A stretch of DNA of 64,000 nucleotides, taken from positions 62,001 through 126,000 of the forward strand of contig JAJIRX010000732.1 of NCBI GenBank assembly GCA_023853785.1, written 5' to 3'. The position numbers and the translations under genes were made by a program. Below are positions 47,440-58,322 of the stretch, piece after piece. This stretch comes from Psilocybe azurescens. Lineage: Eukaryota; Basidiomycota; Agaricomycetes; Agaricales; Agrocybaceae. Each line of letters begins with the position of its first letter. Positions within the stretch are counted from its first letter, which is position 1. A model generated the notes under the pieces. It saw only the letters and a list, made by a program, of their open reading frames with translations, did no database searches and had not been told where the DNA came from.

Positions 47440-48540
47440 TATGTCTTTTCGGGAGCACCGCGATGCTCACGTATGGGATGAAACATCGGTTGCATAAGGT
47501 GTGCGTCTCTCTTCTCGCTCACACACACACACACTGTCTGTGGATTGTATTATATTTCCCTCTTCCTCTTCTTCCTCCAATGCCCAAGTCCATCGACTTC
47601 CTGCCTGCCTACCTATAATAATGATCACACATTGACTGGGAATGGAATACTGACTGTGACCGATCATTAATAACATAACAACAATATAGGATGTCGACCT
47701 GATAATCCTCAACACCGCCCCCGAACAAACAGACGAAGACGTCAAAGCCCTCATCGTGGCTTCCGACCCTACCAGCTTTTTCATGACCGACTCGAGGAGG
47801 AAGGGCGCGACGCATCGGATATTGTGGTGTGCACTCCCACCTCTCAACGAGCGCACCGGCGGCGGCGACAGTGAGCGCGCGAAGCCAAGGTACACAGCCG
47901 GCAAAAACAAAAACGCCTCCACCTCTTTGAGTTCAAGTCCAAGAACGCGCAGCACATTAGTGTCAGCCAAGAACGCCAACACCGATGCATCATCTTCATC
48001 CTCGCGGCCCGAAAGAGAGAGAGCGTGTAAAGTGGACATCCTGCTCTTGGGCGTCCTCGACATCCCGCACATACCCAGACAGGCGCTCTACCGCGCCCCG
48101 TCGGCGTTTTTCCTCTCCTTTTCCTTCTCCTCACCACCGTCACCCCTCCCATCCGCATCATCATCATCATCGTTCTCTCCCTTAGTGTCCAACTCAATCC
48201 CAACTGGGACACCAATGCCAATACCAAGTATCGCCCCGCGCGCCCTCCTCACGCTCAAACTGCGCGCATGGGCCGACCATGCCCACCCAACCGCGCCGGA
48301 CCCCATGCACGCCCGCGTCCCCGCGGACGAGGAGGACATCGAGGAGCTGCTGCGCACGTTTGCCGCCGGCAGGATTCCTAGGGGTTTGGAGATGAAGGGG
48401 AGACGAACACGAACGAAGCTGAGGAGGCGTGGATGCACGCTGGGTTCCGGACGTGGAAGGACGCGCGCAGGGCGGTGGGGTGTATACCAGGAAATGGCCG
48501 CGGGCGAAGAGCGCGTGGGGCGCCGTTGGGTTCGATTTTG
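47440..48540 (+). pseudogene. Nucleotidyltransferase-fold protein, 5'-truncated copy 2
   Basis: Homology to copy 1 starts abruptly at CLFGSTAMLTYGM, right beside the inverted-repeat element, so the start codon and the first helix are missing. The bases here (CTTTTCGGGAGC) keep the correct frame that copy 1 has lost. After the intron come DVDLIILNTAPE, FFMTDSRRKGATHRILW, CKVDILLLGVLDIPHIP, then RALLTLKLRAWADHAH and DIEELLRTFAAGRIPRG in one frame. A one-base loss after GGTTTGG near 48397 then shifts the end, relative to copy 1, away from DEGETNTNEAEEAW. The two copies therefore carry different lesions, and each preserves sequence the other has lost. Confidence 0.6.
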
Positions 48541-48830
48541 ATTTTTAATCTTGACTTATGCCTATGTATGGATGTCTTGATCAGTCGTGTCGTGTCGTGT
48601 CTTGCTCATGGATGACCGGCAGGCAGGACGGATTGATGGATGCAGCAGGTGTACTTATCAACGGCGGGCGGGGCGTTAGATTAGACATTGTCCTGTTCAG
48701 TATCTATGTATGTAGAATAAATACAAGTCCTGCACCAAAAAAAAAATCAATGAGAAGTCAGCGTCAGCTCCTCAGCACATAGCAGTTTGCGGCCTCAGAA
48801 AGTACGAGCATGAGCACTAACCATAGTCGT
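47441..48830 (+). repeat. Duplicated segment, copy 2
   Basis: This is the partner of 35361-36700. It is collinear over the coding region and the 3' flank. It carries extra GTC/GTA repeats near 48830, where the similarity ends. The stretch 48541-48899 between it and the NF-YB gene holds no gene. Confidence 0.85.
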
Positions 48831-48899
48831 ACATAGTCGTCGTCGTCGTACTGGTACAGCCATTCAATATTCAGCATCCGATATCCGTTACTCAGAAGT

Positions 48900-49681
48900 C
48901 TACTCTCCGTCCACGCGTGGTTCTATAGGGTGCTCTCTAGCGATGGTCGCCGCTGTTGCATTCGCAGCGCCGTTCTGTGGTGATGGTAGAATAGAAAACA
49001 CGAGGATAAGGAAAGGGTTAGCGTTAAAGTACGAACAACAGGATAAGAAGCAGGCCAAAACAGAAGAGATCTTCAGAATGAAGACACAAGAAACCGAAAA
49101 CCAACAACAACACAACAAAACGAAGAACACGAAAAAGAGCTAAACAAGAAAATAAAAACAAGCAAAGCAAGCAACAACGCACCTGACGCAGCTTCGCGAG
49201 GTGTATCTTGAGCGTCTCCGCGTAATTCTCGAACCCCAGCGAGCCCATCGCGTACAGGATATCCTCCCCGCCGATCGTCTTGCGCTTCTCGAGCTGGCAC
49301 TTTTCCGCGGCCTCAGAGGTGATGAAGGAGATGAATTCGGAGACGCATTCCTGCACGCACTCTTTGGCGTCTTTTGCGATCTTGGCGGTGGGCGGGACGG
49401 AAGACTTCATTATGCGGGAGACGTTTGCGATCTGTGAGCGTGTGAGTTGGGGGAAGATAGGGTGAGAAAGGGGAGGGGAGGGGAATGATGAATACTGGGA
49501 GACAAGGAGAAGAGGAGAGGGAGAGGAGAAGCGCACGTACGGGGAGAAAGCGGTCCTGTTCTCTGTACTCCCCGACCTCCTGCTCGGTAATCGGCACGGG
49601 TTCAGGTGTGTCTTGCGCGGCGAGGGCAAGCGAGCTCTGGCTGTTCTCGTCGCGGGGAATTATGGGGTGCAGGTCTGCCAT
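48900..49681 (-). CDS. HAP3: CCAAT-binding transcription factor subunit NF-YB/HAP3
   Basis: Three exons give about 155 residues. Exon 1 runs from [15 protein letters not shown] to YREQDRFLP. Exon 2 ([20 protein letters not shown] onward) is the histone-fold domain, with [40 protein letters not shown] and [19 protein letters not shown]. Exon 3 supplies [15 protein letters not shown] and the stop at 48900. It pairs with NF-YC and NF-YA to bind CCAAT boxes in promoters, such as the one at 12071. The position of the intron before IANV is typical. The final exon was chosen because it continues the frame from a clean CACCACAG acceptor. Confidence 0.92.
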
Positions 49682-49805
49682 CGTTCGTTTCTTCGTTCCC
49701 TCGCTTTGCTAGCTTGATTTTGTTTTGTTTGTTTTTGGAGTTGGAGTTTGTTTTCGGATCGTTAACGTCCTAGCTGGCGACTCTGCTACGCAAAGAACAA
49801 TTGCA

Positions 49806-49960
49806 ATGGATAAACGCCGGAAGAAGAGTCTGCAAAAAGTCACAAACGAAGTGCGTACCTTACAGTTTACAGCTCAGCGTTCTTTTTTGTGTATCGTTGA
49901 TTTGATACAGAGATGTCAGAACGACATCAGTGCGGTATTGGGGGCAAGGTGAGGGAGAAT
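49806..49960 (+). CDS. Short divergent gene start, unidentified
   Basis: Head-to-head with HAP3, an ATG at 49806 opens MDKRRKKSLQKVTNE. It is followed by a plausible GTGCGT donor and a TTGATACAG acceptor, then RCQNDISAVLGAR before another donor-like GGTGAG. This looks like the 5' end of a small gene of unknown family. No continuation was found in the transposon-derived sequence to the right, so it may be truncated. The stretch to 50614 holds nothing else that I can support. Confidence 0.25.
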
Positions 49961-50614
49961 TGATGAGGGTGTTGCGAGAGTGTTGATGAGGTTTGAGGGC
50001 GATTAGCTCAGTTCCCATGATGCCACGTGACCTCAATCGGGTCGCGCTCGCGTCGTGTGCCACAAATCTTTTCAATTTGCGCGTCTTCGATGTTGTTGAG
50101 TCAATGGAGTATGTGGCACATTCTGTGCACAGCTAACTATGTCACAAATTGAATAGATGTCTCTTATAGTGGTACAGTAGAGTTTCTCATAATGCATAGC
50201 TTTTTGGTATCACTAACTTTGTTTGCAGGGAAATCAGGACATACTGACATGTCGGAAAAATTGAATTTATCCTATCAGGCATTGCGACGCCTGGCAGCCT
50301 CATAGGATGGTTTAAGATTCGATAAAGCCTGACCAGGTTTGGCGGCTTAACCTACCAGGACCGTATATCGACTGATAATGAATTTATATGTTCTGGTCAT
50401 TACTTGCATCGTCTGACCGCCTTGCATGGCCTGATCGACATTGGCCTTGACGATTATCGGAGGCAGATAAGGGTGTTGTATAGTGTGACAAGCTTCAGCA
50501 GGAAGGTATATGAAGTCTGTGTAGTCTTAATATCGTTCCTAGTCAGGTGTTGTACTCCTTCGTTGAGACCAAAGTTTTGAATGGATTTCATTGTACATTG
50601 CATTTCCTCAACTC

Positions 50615-52285
50615 TTAGTTCCCCGCTCGTAGGTACATGTCACCATCAACTATATCCATAAAATAATATAATGCATTTTCTCCAGAGGCCAAATGCAGGC
50701 GCAAACAGTGCGCCTCGAACTACCTCATCCATTAACAAAAGGATGGGCATGCATCTTCCTGGAGAACTTTACATCCGTCCCAGATCGTATTTGGTTTCCA
50801 TTTTCCATACGTCGTGAATTTTTGAACAAGAGCGACATCAAGAAGTCGTCCAGATGGGGGTTTACATCGTAGAAGTGCCTTCAATCGCAAAAACTATAAG
50901 GCAGAGCTTTTGATCTCTGAAAGGATGCAATCATATCGATCCTGCCCATGAAACTGGCGGTTACAGTGAAGAATATCACAAGATTCTGTCCAATATTCGC
51001 GTGATTGGTACTTGACCGAGACACATTTATATAACTGGATCTGTGATTACAGAAAAAAAAATTGAACTACGTGAAATCCTTACAGTGTAGCACAAAAACT
51101 CACCACAATTGGGTCTTCATATCGGATTACTTCAGTTGGAAGACATAAGGAAAGAAAATCCCGTAGACGGTCATCAAATTCCTTGAATGATAAGTTGCAA
51201 AGAGTAGGCATCTCTGTTTTGAGGGCGCGTGAGTTAATCGGTTTCTCGGGAGAGCCAAATATCCAGTGAGGAGATTGACCATCGATATTCTCCGGAGCAA
51301 CCCAAACTGATTGAACAAGGTTCAGCTGTGAGTCTTCCTTAAAATTGTCGTTATTTGTTTCAGCTTCAGCTTTAATTTTGGCACGGGCTGCAATGTTATT
51401 ATCAATTGCCATTCTAATCCTGGCAATAGCTTCCTGTTTCTCGTCGATTTGGGCCATCTAGATGATATTTCAGGATGTAAAGAATTTAAAATCAACATAG
51501 ACTCGCCTGGTCTTCAGCATTTTCTCGTTAGTTTGATCGTAAGCTTGAGCTGCTTCCTGCTGAAAGCCTTCGCCCACACGGGTGCTATAATTGTCAGTCG
51601 TTCCCTTTGCTCATATCTCCGCAACAACATGGTTTACAGCATGTTGCTTCGGAAAAATTTGGATTCTTCTTATAGGAATTGCACAATTGCTATAGCATAA
51701 ATTAATTTGAGTAAGTATCCTCTCAACAGGTTAATATGGGAACAAACGGACGAGGAATTCATCTTGATATTTTTCAATTATTCCGGAAAGTCTTTGAAGA
51801 CGTCTCTCGGACATACAAGTCAATCCGATCATCAGACAATAACGCTGGTACGTGCGAATACATTTTACAAAGATGGAATTCCTTGGTAGGAGCTGCACAA
51901 TGCAAGGGAGAATACACTATAAGGATTGAATACTTTGGCGTTTCTATAATACGAAATGCGAAACCATACCTTTAGGATGTCATAAAATGCTTGTCCATCG
52001 CCAAATGTTGTAGTTGACACATTGGAAAAATGTTTAAGATTACTCCAACGTGGAAATAATGCCATGCTAATTTATTGTCCAAAATTTAATCAGATTTCGA
52101 CACCTAGCCCAGACAGGAATACTCACTTTCGAGTAAGCTCGCCCTTTTTCCCACATGCTTCTAGGAATATCAAGAGAAGATCCCACAAATGCTTCCCCCA
52201 TTTCCCTAGATCGTCTGAATGGAGCGTGTCATAGGAACTGGCAGCATATCGGTCAGAGAAGCAAAAATTCCAAAGGAAATGCTGT
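50615..52285 (-). pseudogene. KDZ/Plavaka-type transposon ORF, 3' part, degenerate
   Basis: On the minus strand several exons line up with a protein family found with KDZ/Plavaka-type transposons of Agaricomycetes (recognised from memory). From upstream: WGKHLWDLLLIFLEACGKKG, MALFPRWSNLKHFSNVSTTT, CILPCIVQLLPRNSIF, TRVGEGFQQEAAQAYDQTN, a coiled segment around MAQIDEKQEAIARIRMAID, FKEFDDRLRDFLSLCLP, CNRQFHGQDRYDCIL, LLRCKPPSGRLLDVALVQKF, VVRGALFAPAF and a final DIVDGDMYLRAGN. In-frame TGA (51615 region) and TAG (50895 region) replace expected Arg and Gln codons, and there are frame changes near 50720. The 5' two thirds of the protein are missing; the sequence ends where the GGAGTCCACC cluster begins. 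Confidence 0.6.
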
Positions 52286-52317
52286 GGTAAATGTTTTCAC
52301 ATTAATCGAAGAAAAAT

Positions 52318-52497
52318 GGAGTCCATCTGGAGTCCAGGTGGATTCTAATTGAACTCCACCTGGACTACAGTTGGACTCAAGTGGAATTATTTGGAGTCCA
52401 CCTGGAGTCCACCTGAACTCCACCTATCAAAGTTAATTTTTTGAACATTTACATACATTCCAGGTGGACTCCATATGGAGTATATGGGTGGAGGTAA
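52318..52497. repeat. Cluster of GGAGTCCACCTGG motifs in both orientations
   Basis: The 12-13-mer GGAGTCCACCTGG or its reverse complement CCAGGTGGACTCC occurs at least six times in about 180 bases (near 52328, 52354, 52394, 52404, 52416 and 52459). It includes a direct tandem pair and inverted pairs that can fold. The cluster abuts the left end of the long inverted repeat and may be its terminal structure or a protein-binding array. Confidence 0.6.
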
Positions 52498-52505
52498 AGT
52501 ACACG

Positions 52506-54363
52506 GTGTCTGTCTTGACTCCCCATTGCATGCAGAAGCCAGGGTTATTATTTTGCATTTTTATCTGAAGCACATCCCTCAATATTCAATGTCAAAGCCC
52601 ATTCAAAGTCCACTTCAATCTCCATTCCAACTTTCAATCTCCACTTCAACCATTTGATCAGCTACATTCCCTATTAATGATTTAATTGTCTATCTACATA
52701 TTACTCATCCTTCAATTTTTACTCTAAACTCCATCAGCCTTCAATCTATTGTATTTAGTTGGCAGATTGATCTATTAGGTCTTGATCTTCAGAATGATTA
52801 GTATAGTTTGGACCCTTTTCCTCTTTCAAATATTTTTCTATGCTCTCCAGTATATAAACCATGTATTAGTATTGCTTGGAATATAAGGAAGTTACAAGCC
52901 CCAACTTTCTTCACAGCAAATTTTTCAAGTTATCAGCAGTCAGTATCAGCACTCCAGTACATACTCAAGAAGTTATTATCAGTGTTCGGCACAAAATCCA
53001 GCAATTACTCCAGTTATTCAAGATGTCCATCAATGGTTAGACTAGCCTATCAAACCACCCACATTCTCTCATCACAGAGAATTTTATCCTGTTCATTTCA
53101 ATCCTATCATTCTCCAAGCACTTCATTCTTCCTCTACATCCAGATCCTCAACTCCTCATTGCATCTATTACTCCAGAATATTTTATGCAGCAATCTTGAC
53201 CAAACAGAGCAGTGAGATGGATAAAGGGTGACTAGAGCAATGGATGAAGATGACATCAAGACCAAGATTGCTGAATAAAATATTCTGGAGTAATAGAAGC
53301 AATGGGGAGTTGAGGATCTTGATGTAGAGGAAGAATGAAGGGCAAGGAGGAGGATAGGATTGAAATGAACAGGATAAAATTCTCTGTGATGAGAGAATGT
53401 GGGTGGTTTGATAGGCTAGTCTAACCATTGATGGACATCTTGAATAACTAGAATAATTGCTAGATTTTGTGCTGAATACTGATAATAACTTCTTGAGTAT
53501 GTACTAGAGTGCTGATACTAACTGCTAATAACTTGAAAAATTTGCTGTGAAGAAAGTTGGGGCTTGTAACTTCCTTATATTCCAAGCAATACTAATACAT
53601 GGTTTATATACTGGAGAGCATAGAAAATATTTGAAAGAGGAAAAGGGTCCAAACTATACTAATCATTCTGAAGATCAAGACCTAATAGATCAATCTGCCA
53701 ACTACATACAATAGATTGAAGGCTGATGGAGTTTTAGGAGTGAAAAATTGAAGGATGAGTAAGTAAGTAACATAGGATGAGTAATAAGTATAAGCAGGAT
53801 TATGAAAAGCTAAGTGAGATGAGTAAGAAAGAAGCGAAGCTGAGTAAGTACAATAAGCAAGAATGACAAAAGGAAGGAAGGATCAATCATATGAAAGTGT
53901 CAGACAATAGAAAAGGAGCCAAAATAGCGAACAAGTACCATGCTAATGAATAGAACCAGTCTATTCATGGCACAGCTCAGTCATCCATTACCAAGACTGC
54001 TGAGTGAGACAAAGATTTGCTGCATATGTGGAATCCAGTTAAGGACCAAATCATTGTAGATGACCAAATGCTGATGATGGTGGTGATATATAATGCTGTG
54101 CAGTGCTGTGCATACTAGAATGGATAGGAATGATGTCCAGGAATAAGCTGCATATAGCCTTGAGGTTCTAAATAGATAGACAATTGAATCATTGAGTAGG
54201 GAATGTAGCTGATCAAATGGTTGAAGTGGAGATTGAAAGTTGGAATGGAGATTGAAGTGGATTGTGAATGGACTTCAACGTTAAATATTGAGAGATATGC
54301 TTCAGATCAAATGCAAAATAATAACCCTGGCTTCTGGATGCAATGGGGATCAAGACAGACACT
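52506..54363. repeat. Long inverted repeat (hairpin) with a 64-nt spacer
   Basis: The left arm 52506-53198 pairs with the right arm 53263-54363 at high similarity from GTGTCTGTCTTGA outermost to CAATCTTG innermost. The right arm is longer because it carries about 410 extra bases (53762-54171) between GATGAGTAA and TAGATAGACAATT. The loop is 53199-53262. Open frames in opposite orientation in the two arms are mirror images of one another, so they are not independent genes. A transcript across it would fold into a duplex of several hundred base pairs. Confidence 0.85.
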
Positions 54364-55937
54364 CTAAGCTTATAGATAAATCTCATATCCAATCAAAATT
54401 GGTGTATGACAACATGTTCATATTGGGGCCTTGCAATTGTGTTTGGGCAATAGATGCAGGTGCAGGTGTAGCTAGCTGATACTGTGACTGTGATGCATAT
54501 GCATGCACACCTGCCAGCCTCTTCTGTGACCCCATGAGTGAGTGCAGCAGCAATGTCCTCAGTGACAAGCATGGGAACAGCATGTCCAGCTGATCAAATA
54601 ACGATGGTGCCTTTGTGTACAGCCACAGCCACAGGAGGCCTGGGCACAGGACATCCATGTTCTTGTCTTCAGAAGGGTATATACTGGCGGTGTTGTGTGG
54701 CGGCTTTGACTTTGCCTTTGTCATGGTGTTGTGCCTGCAGTGCCCTTCCTCAACAGACAAGTCATCATTATCATTGTTGTCTCTGCTGAGCTGGAATATT
54801 GTCTTGCATGGTGTGCACGTCCCATTACAGTGGCAGAATGAGGGTCACCCCAGTAAGCACCCTCAAAACAGCACCTCCATGCCATCCCTCTGACACTCAT
54901 GCAGTCCACACACCCACCCATGTAACGCAAACTTGAGCTCAACTGCTGGAGGGTATGTCAATGTGTACCCTGTGCACACCTGCTACCTCCTCCAATCTTC
55001 AACCCCATCCCACTAAAAGAGTGCAGCAATGAAGCAGATCTACACCTATTATACCTGTGCAGCTGACATACAATAGAATACATGTAAGTCATTGTGCTAT
55101 CTTGCTTTCCTTCTATTCACCTTTGCTTTGCAAGTTCTTCTGGCTTCTGGTTGATGCAGTTTTTTTGGGTGTTTAATTTGTGGTACTATTTGATCCTGAT
55201 ATGTATCTTGATGATCTGTGAAGACCAGATCTCATAGTCATTATGTCATTAATAAATATGATTTCTGTACATGTTGGATCATGGTTTTCTGTATTTTAAG
55301 TGCAATAAAATTGGTAAAATCTGTCTATCTTTCCTTTGATAGAGTTGTGATTTTTGACTTTTTACATTGTATATGTAAAAGAGGTAATATTCTTATTTCT
55401 CAGTCAGATTTCATTTTAATATTAGAAAATTGGAAAAATCTACTATAGTATGTAATATCTTTACATCCACTCAAAATCAAAAATATAAATGATCAATTTG
55501 TTCTTCTACTCAAACATAGACTCATAGTGACTTAAACTTGTGGTAACTATAAGCACTTTTATTAAAATTTTACATAAAAACAATTTATATATAAAACCAC
55601 TTTGCTTTGCTTTAGATACTTATGATGCTGATCTAAATGAATATGTTTTTAAGAATTAGTAGACACTACTATTATAGTCATTTAAAAATCATTTTATACC
55701 AATTTTAACTCAAAAAGCACAGATGAAGCAAGCTCTTCTCTTCACTGCTAATGCCAAAATGTTCAAGCCCATGTGATCTGCTGGCTTTTTGATGGTCACC
55801 TCATGAAAACTTTGAAAGGACACAGCTCATTACAAAATAGGCAAAAATTACTTTTACAAATTAACTTGTTCATCTTGTCCTGTCAGTTCATTTTAATTAC
55901 ATGAAATATGGAATCTGCACCTTGTCAAAGCTTTGTC
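54364..55937. other. AT-rich transposon-derived sequence, no gene assigned
   Basis: A minus-strand open stretch at 54383-54942 contains RYMGGCVDCMSVRGMAW and QLDMLFPCLSLRTLL in two frames, possibly an old transposase. I could not identify it. From 55080 on the sequence is AT-rich and featureless. Confidence 0.3.
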
Positions 55938-56151
55938 AAAGCTCATTAAGGATTTATGTTTGTATACTCAATATATACTCTTAGCTATTGTTTATTTAAT
56001 AAATTTCTAAAGCTATATTATGTCAGAGTTATACAATATCAGTAAAAGCTCATTAAGGATTTGTGTTTGTATACTCAATATATACTCTTAGCTATTGTTT
56101 ATTTAATAAATTTCTAAAGCTATATTATGTCAGAGTTATACAATATCAGTA
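55938..56151. repeat. Tandem duplication, two 107-bp units
   Basis: Unit 1 (55938-56044) and unit 2 (56045-56151) both begin AAAGCTCATTAAGGATTT and end AATATCAGTA. They differ at about one position (TTATG against TTGTG), so the duplication is recent compared with the surrounding decay. The stretch 56152-56723 after it shows no gene. Confidence 0.9.
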
Positions 56152-56723
56152 GTATCTGGGCCATGCTCAATGGAAAAATGGCTCTGTTCAAGTCTCAAGT
56201 GTTAGATGACAAATTGCTTAGTACAAGGTTATTTTTTTGAATTTTATACTGAGTGGGAAAGAAATTTATAAAGGTTATGTACTTATTTTGTTAATTGTTA
56301 TTTGAATCACAATGGAGAGTTGGATCAGAGACATCAGAAAGCATTCACTGTCATAGACATCACTTAACTTCATGTGGACAAACAAGATGAAAGAGTGGAA
56401 AGCTTTAATGTCACACCCAATACCAGCACCAACATAAATGTAAACACAGCACATAAATGGGGTATGTATGACTGTCCTTCAAAAGAATCTGATTACATCA
56501 TAATTTATTGACTTTCTTAGATGCATTTATCTTTCAAGTTTCCTTCATTTCCCCATTCCTTTGTTCACATATGCATGTCATTAAGAAGGATGGGCAATGT
56601 TTGTATTCTAGTGTTTCATTAGTGAATGTATAGGAGAACAATAGTAAACTTACAATTGACTATTCTGATCCTTCACACGGTTGCAAATGTGTAATAAGCC
56701 ATACTTTGTACAAGGCCTGGGTA

Positions 56724-58322
56724 CAGTAGCTTAAACTTTTGTCCCAATATTTTGTGTTTTTGGATAAATTGGTTTATAACTCAGTAATGGCCAGAGATAA
56801 AATTTTGATATTTTTTGTAGATACTAGACACTAATACCTAAAACCTGACTGCTAAATCAAGTGATATGAAACAGAATTGATTAAATGATAAATCAAACAA
56901 AATGGCTTATCATTGGGACAAAAGTTTGAGCCTCTAATTTAAAACCAATAAATATGGTTTACAAGTATAAAATGTTCTTGAATTGACTGTGGGAATGGTA
57001 AACAATGTCATGTGACCTTTTTGTATTGATTTGATGTGTTGAAATCAATTTCAACCACCTTTATCTCTTACCACAACCTCATGAAACCTATATCTGCTTC
57101 TCAGTGTTCTGCTGTGGCTTCTCTTCTTGAAGAAGGATATTCCCTTTGTCAAATAGAGTCTAAAACTGGTCTAGGAAAGTCTACTATTGGGAGGATCAAG
57201 AAAGAATTGGGTTTAGACAAAGAAAACAACAAACCAGACCGACATGCCAAGCTTTCTGAAAGAAATAAACAAGCAGTTTGTTGACAAATCAGCACTGGAA
57301 AGCTTGACAATGCTGTTCAGGCCACCCATTACATTAATGCTATCATATCTACACCAGTCTCAGCCCAAACAGTCAGAGATGCACTAAAGAAAAACAATTT
57401 TTGGTCCATTGTTAAGCAGAAATGACCTCTGCTTAAACAGGCTTAAAGAAACAAATGTCTTAACTTTGCCCAATACCATAAAAACTGGACAGTTGAAGAT
57501 TGAAAACAAGTCTTGTGGACAGATAAAACAAAGATTAACAGGATTGAATCAGATGGGAGGGTCTACACTTGGAAACAGAAGGGAGAAGCACTTTCAGACA
57601 GGACTACTATCCCAACAGTCAAACATGGAGGAGGGAATAATCTCATGGTATGGGGTAGCATGGGTTAGAATGGAGTAGAAAAGCTGATAGAAGTGCAGGG
57701 GATCATGAATGCTGATCAATATTGTGCTATTTTGGAGGAGGGGTAGAAGAAAGCTTTGAAAATTGGGAGTTCCAGAAGAGGAGTGGATTTTTCAGCAGGA
57801 CAATGACCCCAAACATACCTCTAAAAGGCTGACCAGTGGTTTGAAGAAAACAGCATTCAAGTTATGGAATGGCCTGCCCAATCCCCAGATATGAACCCCA
57901 TTGAACACTTGTGGAAACACTTGAAAAGACATTTAAATAAATATCCAACACCACCCAAAGGAGTACATGAATTATGGGAGAGAGTGGCAGAGGAGTGGAG
58001 CAAGATTACAACAGAAACATGCCCAACACACATAGAAAGCATGTACAGAAGAATTGCAGCAGTCTTTAAAACAAAAAAGGTCATACCTAGTATTGAATAG
58101 TATTATAATAGAGGCTCAAACTTTTGTCCCAATGATAAGCCATTTTGTTTGATTTATCATTTAATCAATTCTGTTTCCTATCACATAATTTAGCGGTCAA
58201 ATTTTAGGTATTAGTGTCTAGTATCTACAATAAAATTTCAGAATTTTATCTCCAGCTATTACTGAGTTATAAACCAATTTATCCAAAAACACAAAATATT
58301 GGGACAAAAGTTTGAGCTACTG
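56724..58322 (+). mobile_element. Tc1/mariner-type transposon, full length, inactive
   Basis: The 1599-bp element begins CAGTAGCTTAAAC and ends GTTTGAGCTACTG. It is flanked by TA duplications (56722-56723 and 58323-58324). The terminal inverted repeats are about 214 bp (56724-56938 and 58110-58322). Each repeat contains two inverted copies of AAACTTTTGTCCCAAT, one outer and one inner, giving four identical copies (56733, 56912, 58118, 58298). This is the IR/DR-like layout of transposase-binding sites. The transposase inside is broken. Confidence 0.9.
57081..58100 (+). pseudogene. Tc1-type DDE transposase, degenerate
   Basis: The N-terminal helix-turn-helix reads SVASLLEEGYSLCQIESKTG-like sequence (57105 on), followed by GKSTIGRIKKELG. 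The DDE catalytic core is recognisable by VLWTDKTKIN (first Asp), GGGNNLMVWGSMG, IFQQDNDPKHTSK (second Asp) and EWPAQSPDMNPIEHLWKHLK (third acidic residue). It ends at a TAG at 58098. At least six in-frame stops are present. Two replace Trp (GAT-TGA and GGT-TAG) and others likely replace Arg, all explainable by C-to-T or G-to-A changes. A one-base gain at about 57765 shifts the frame. Confidence 0.85.

Noticed and set aside
52808..53428. Two open frames of 135 and 81 codons in opposite directions with the same peptide
   Set aside because: They are the two arms of the inverted repeat read on opposite strands. The peptide has no recognisable family and low-complexity composition.
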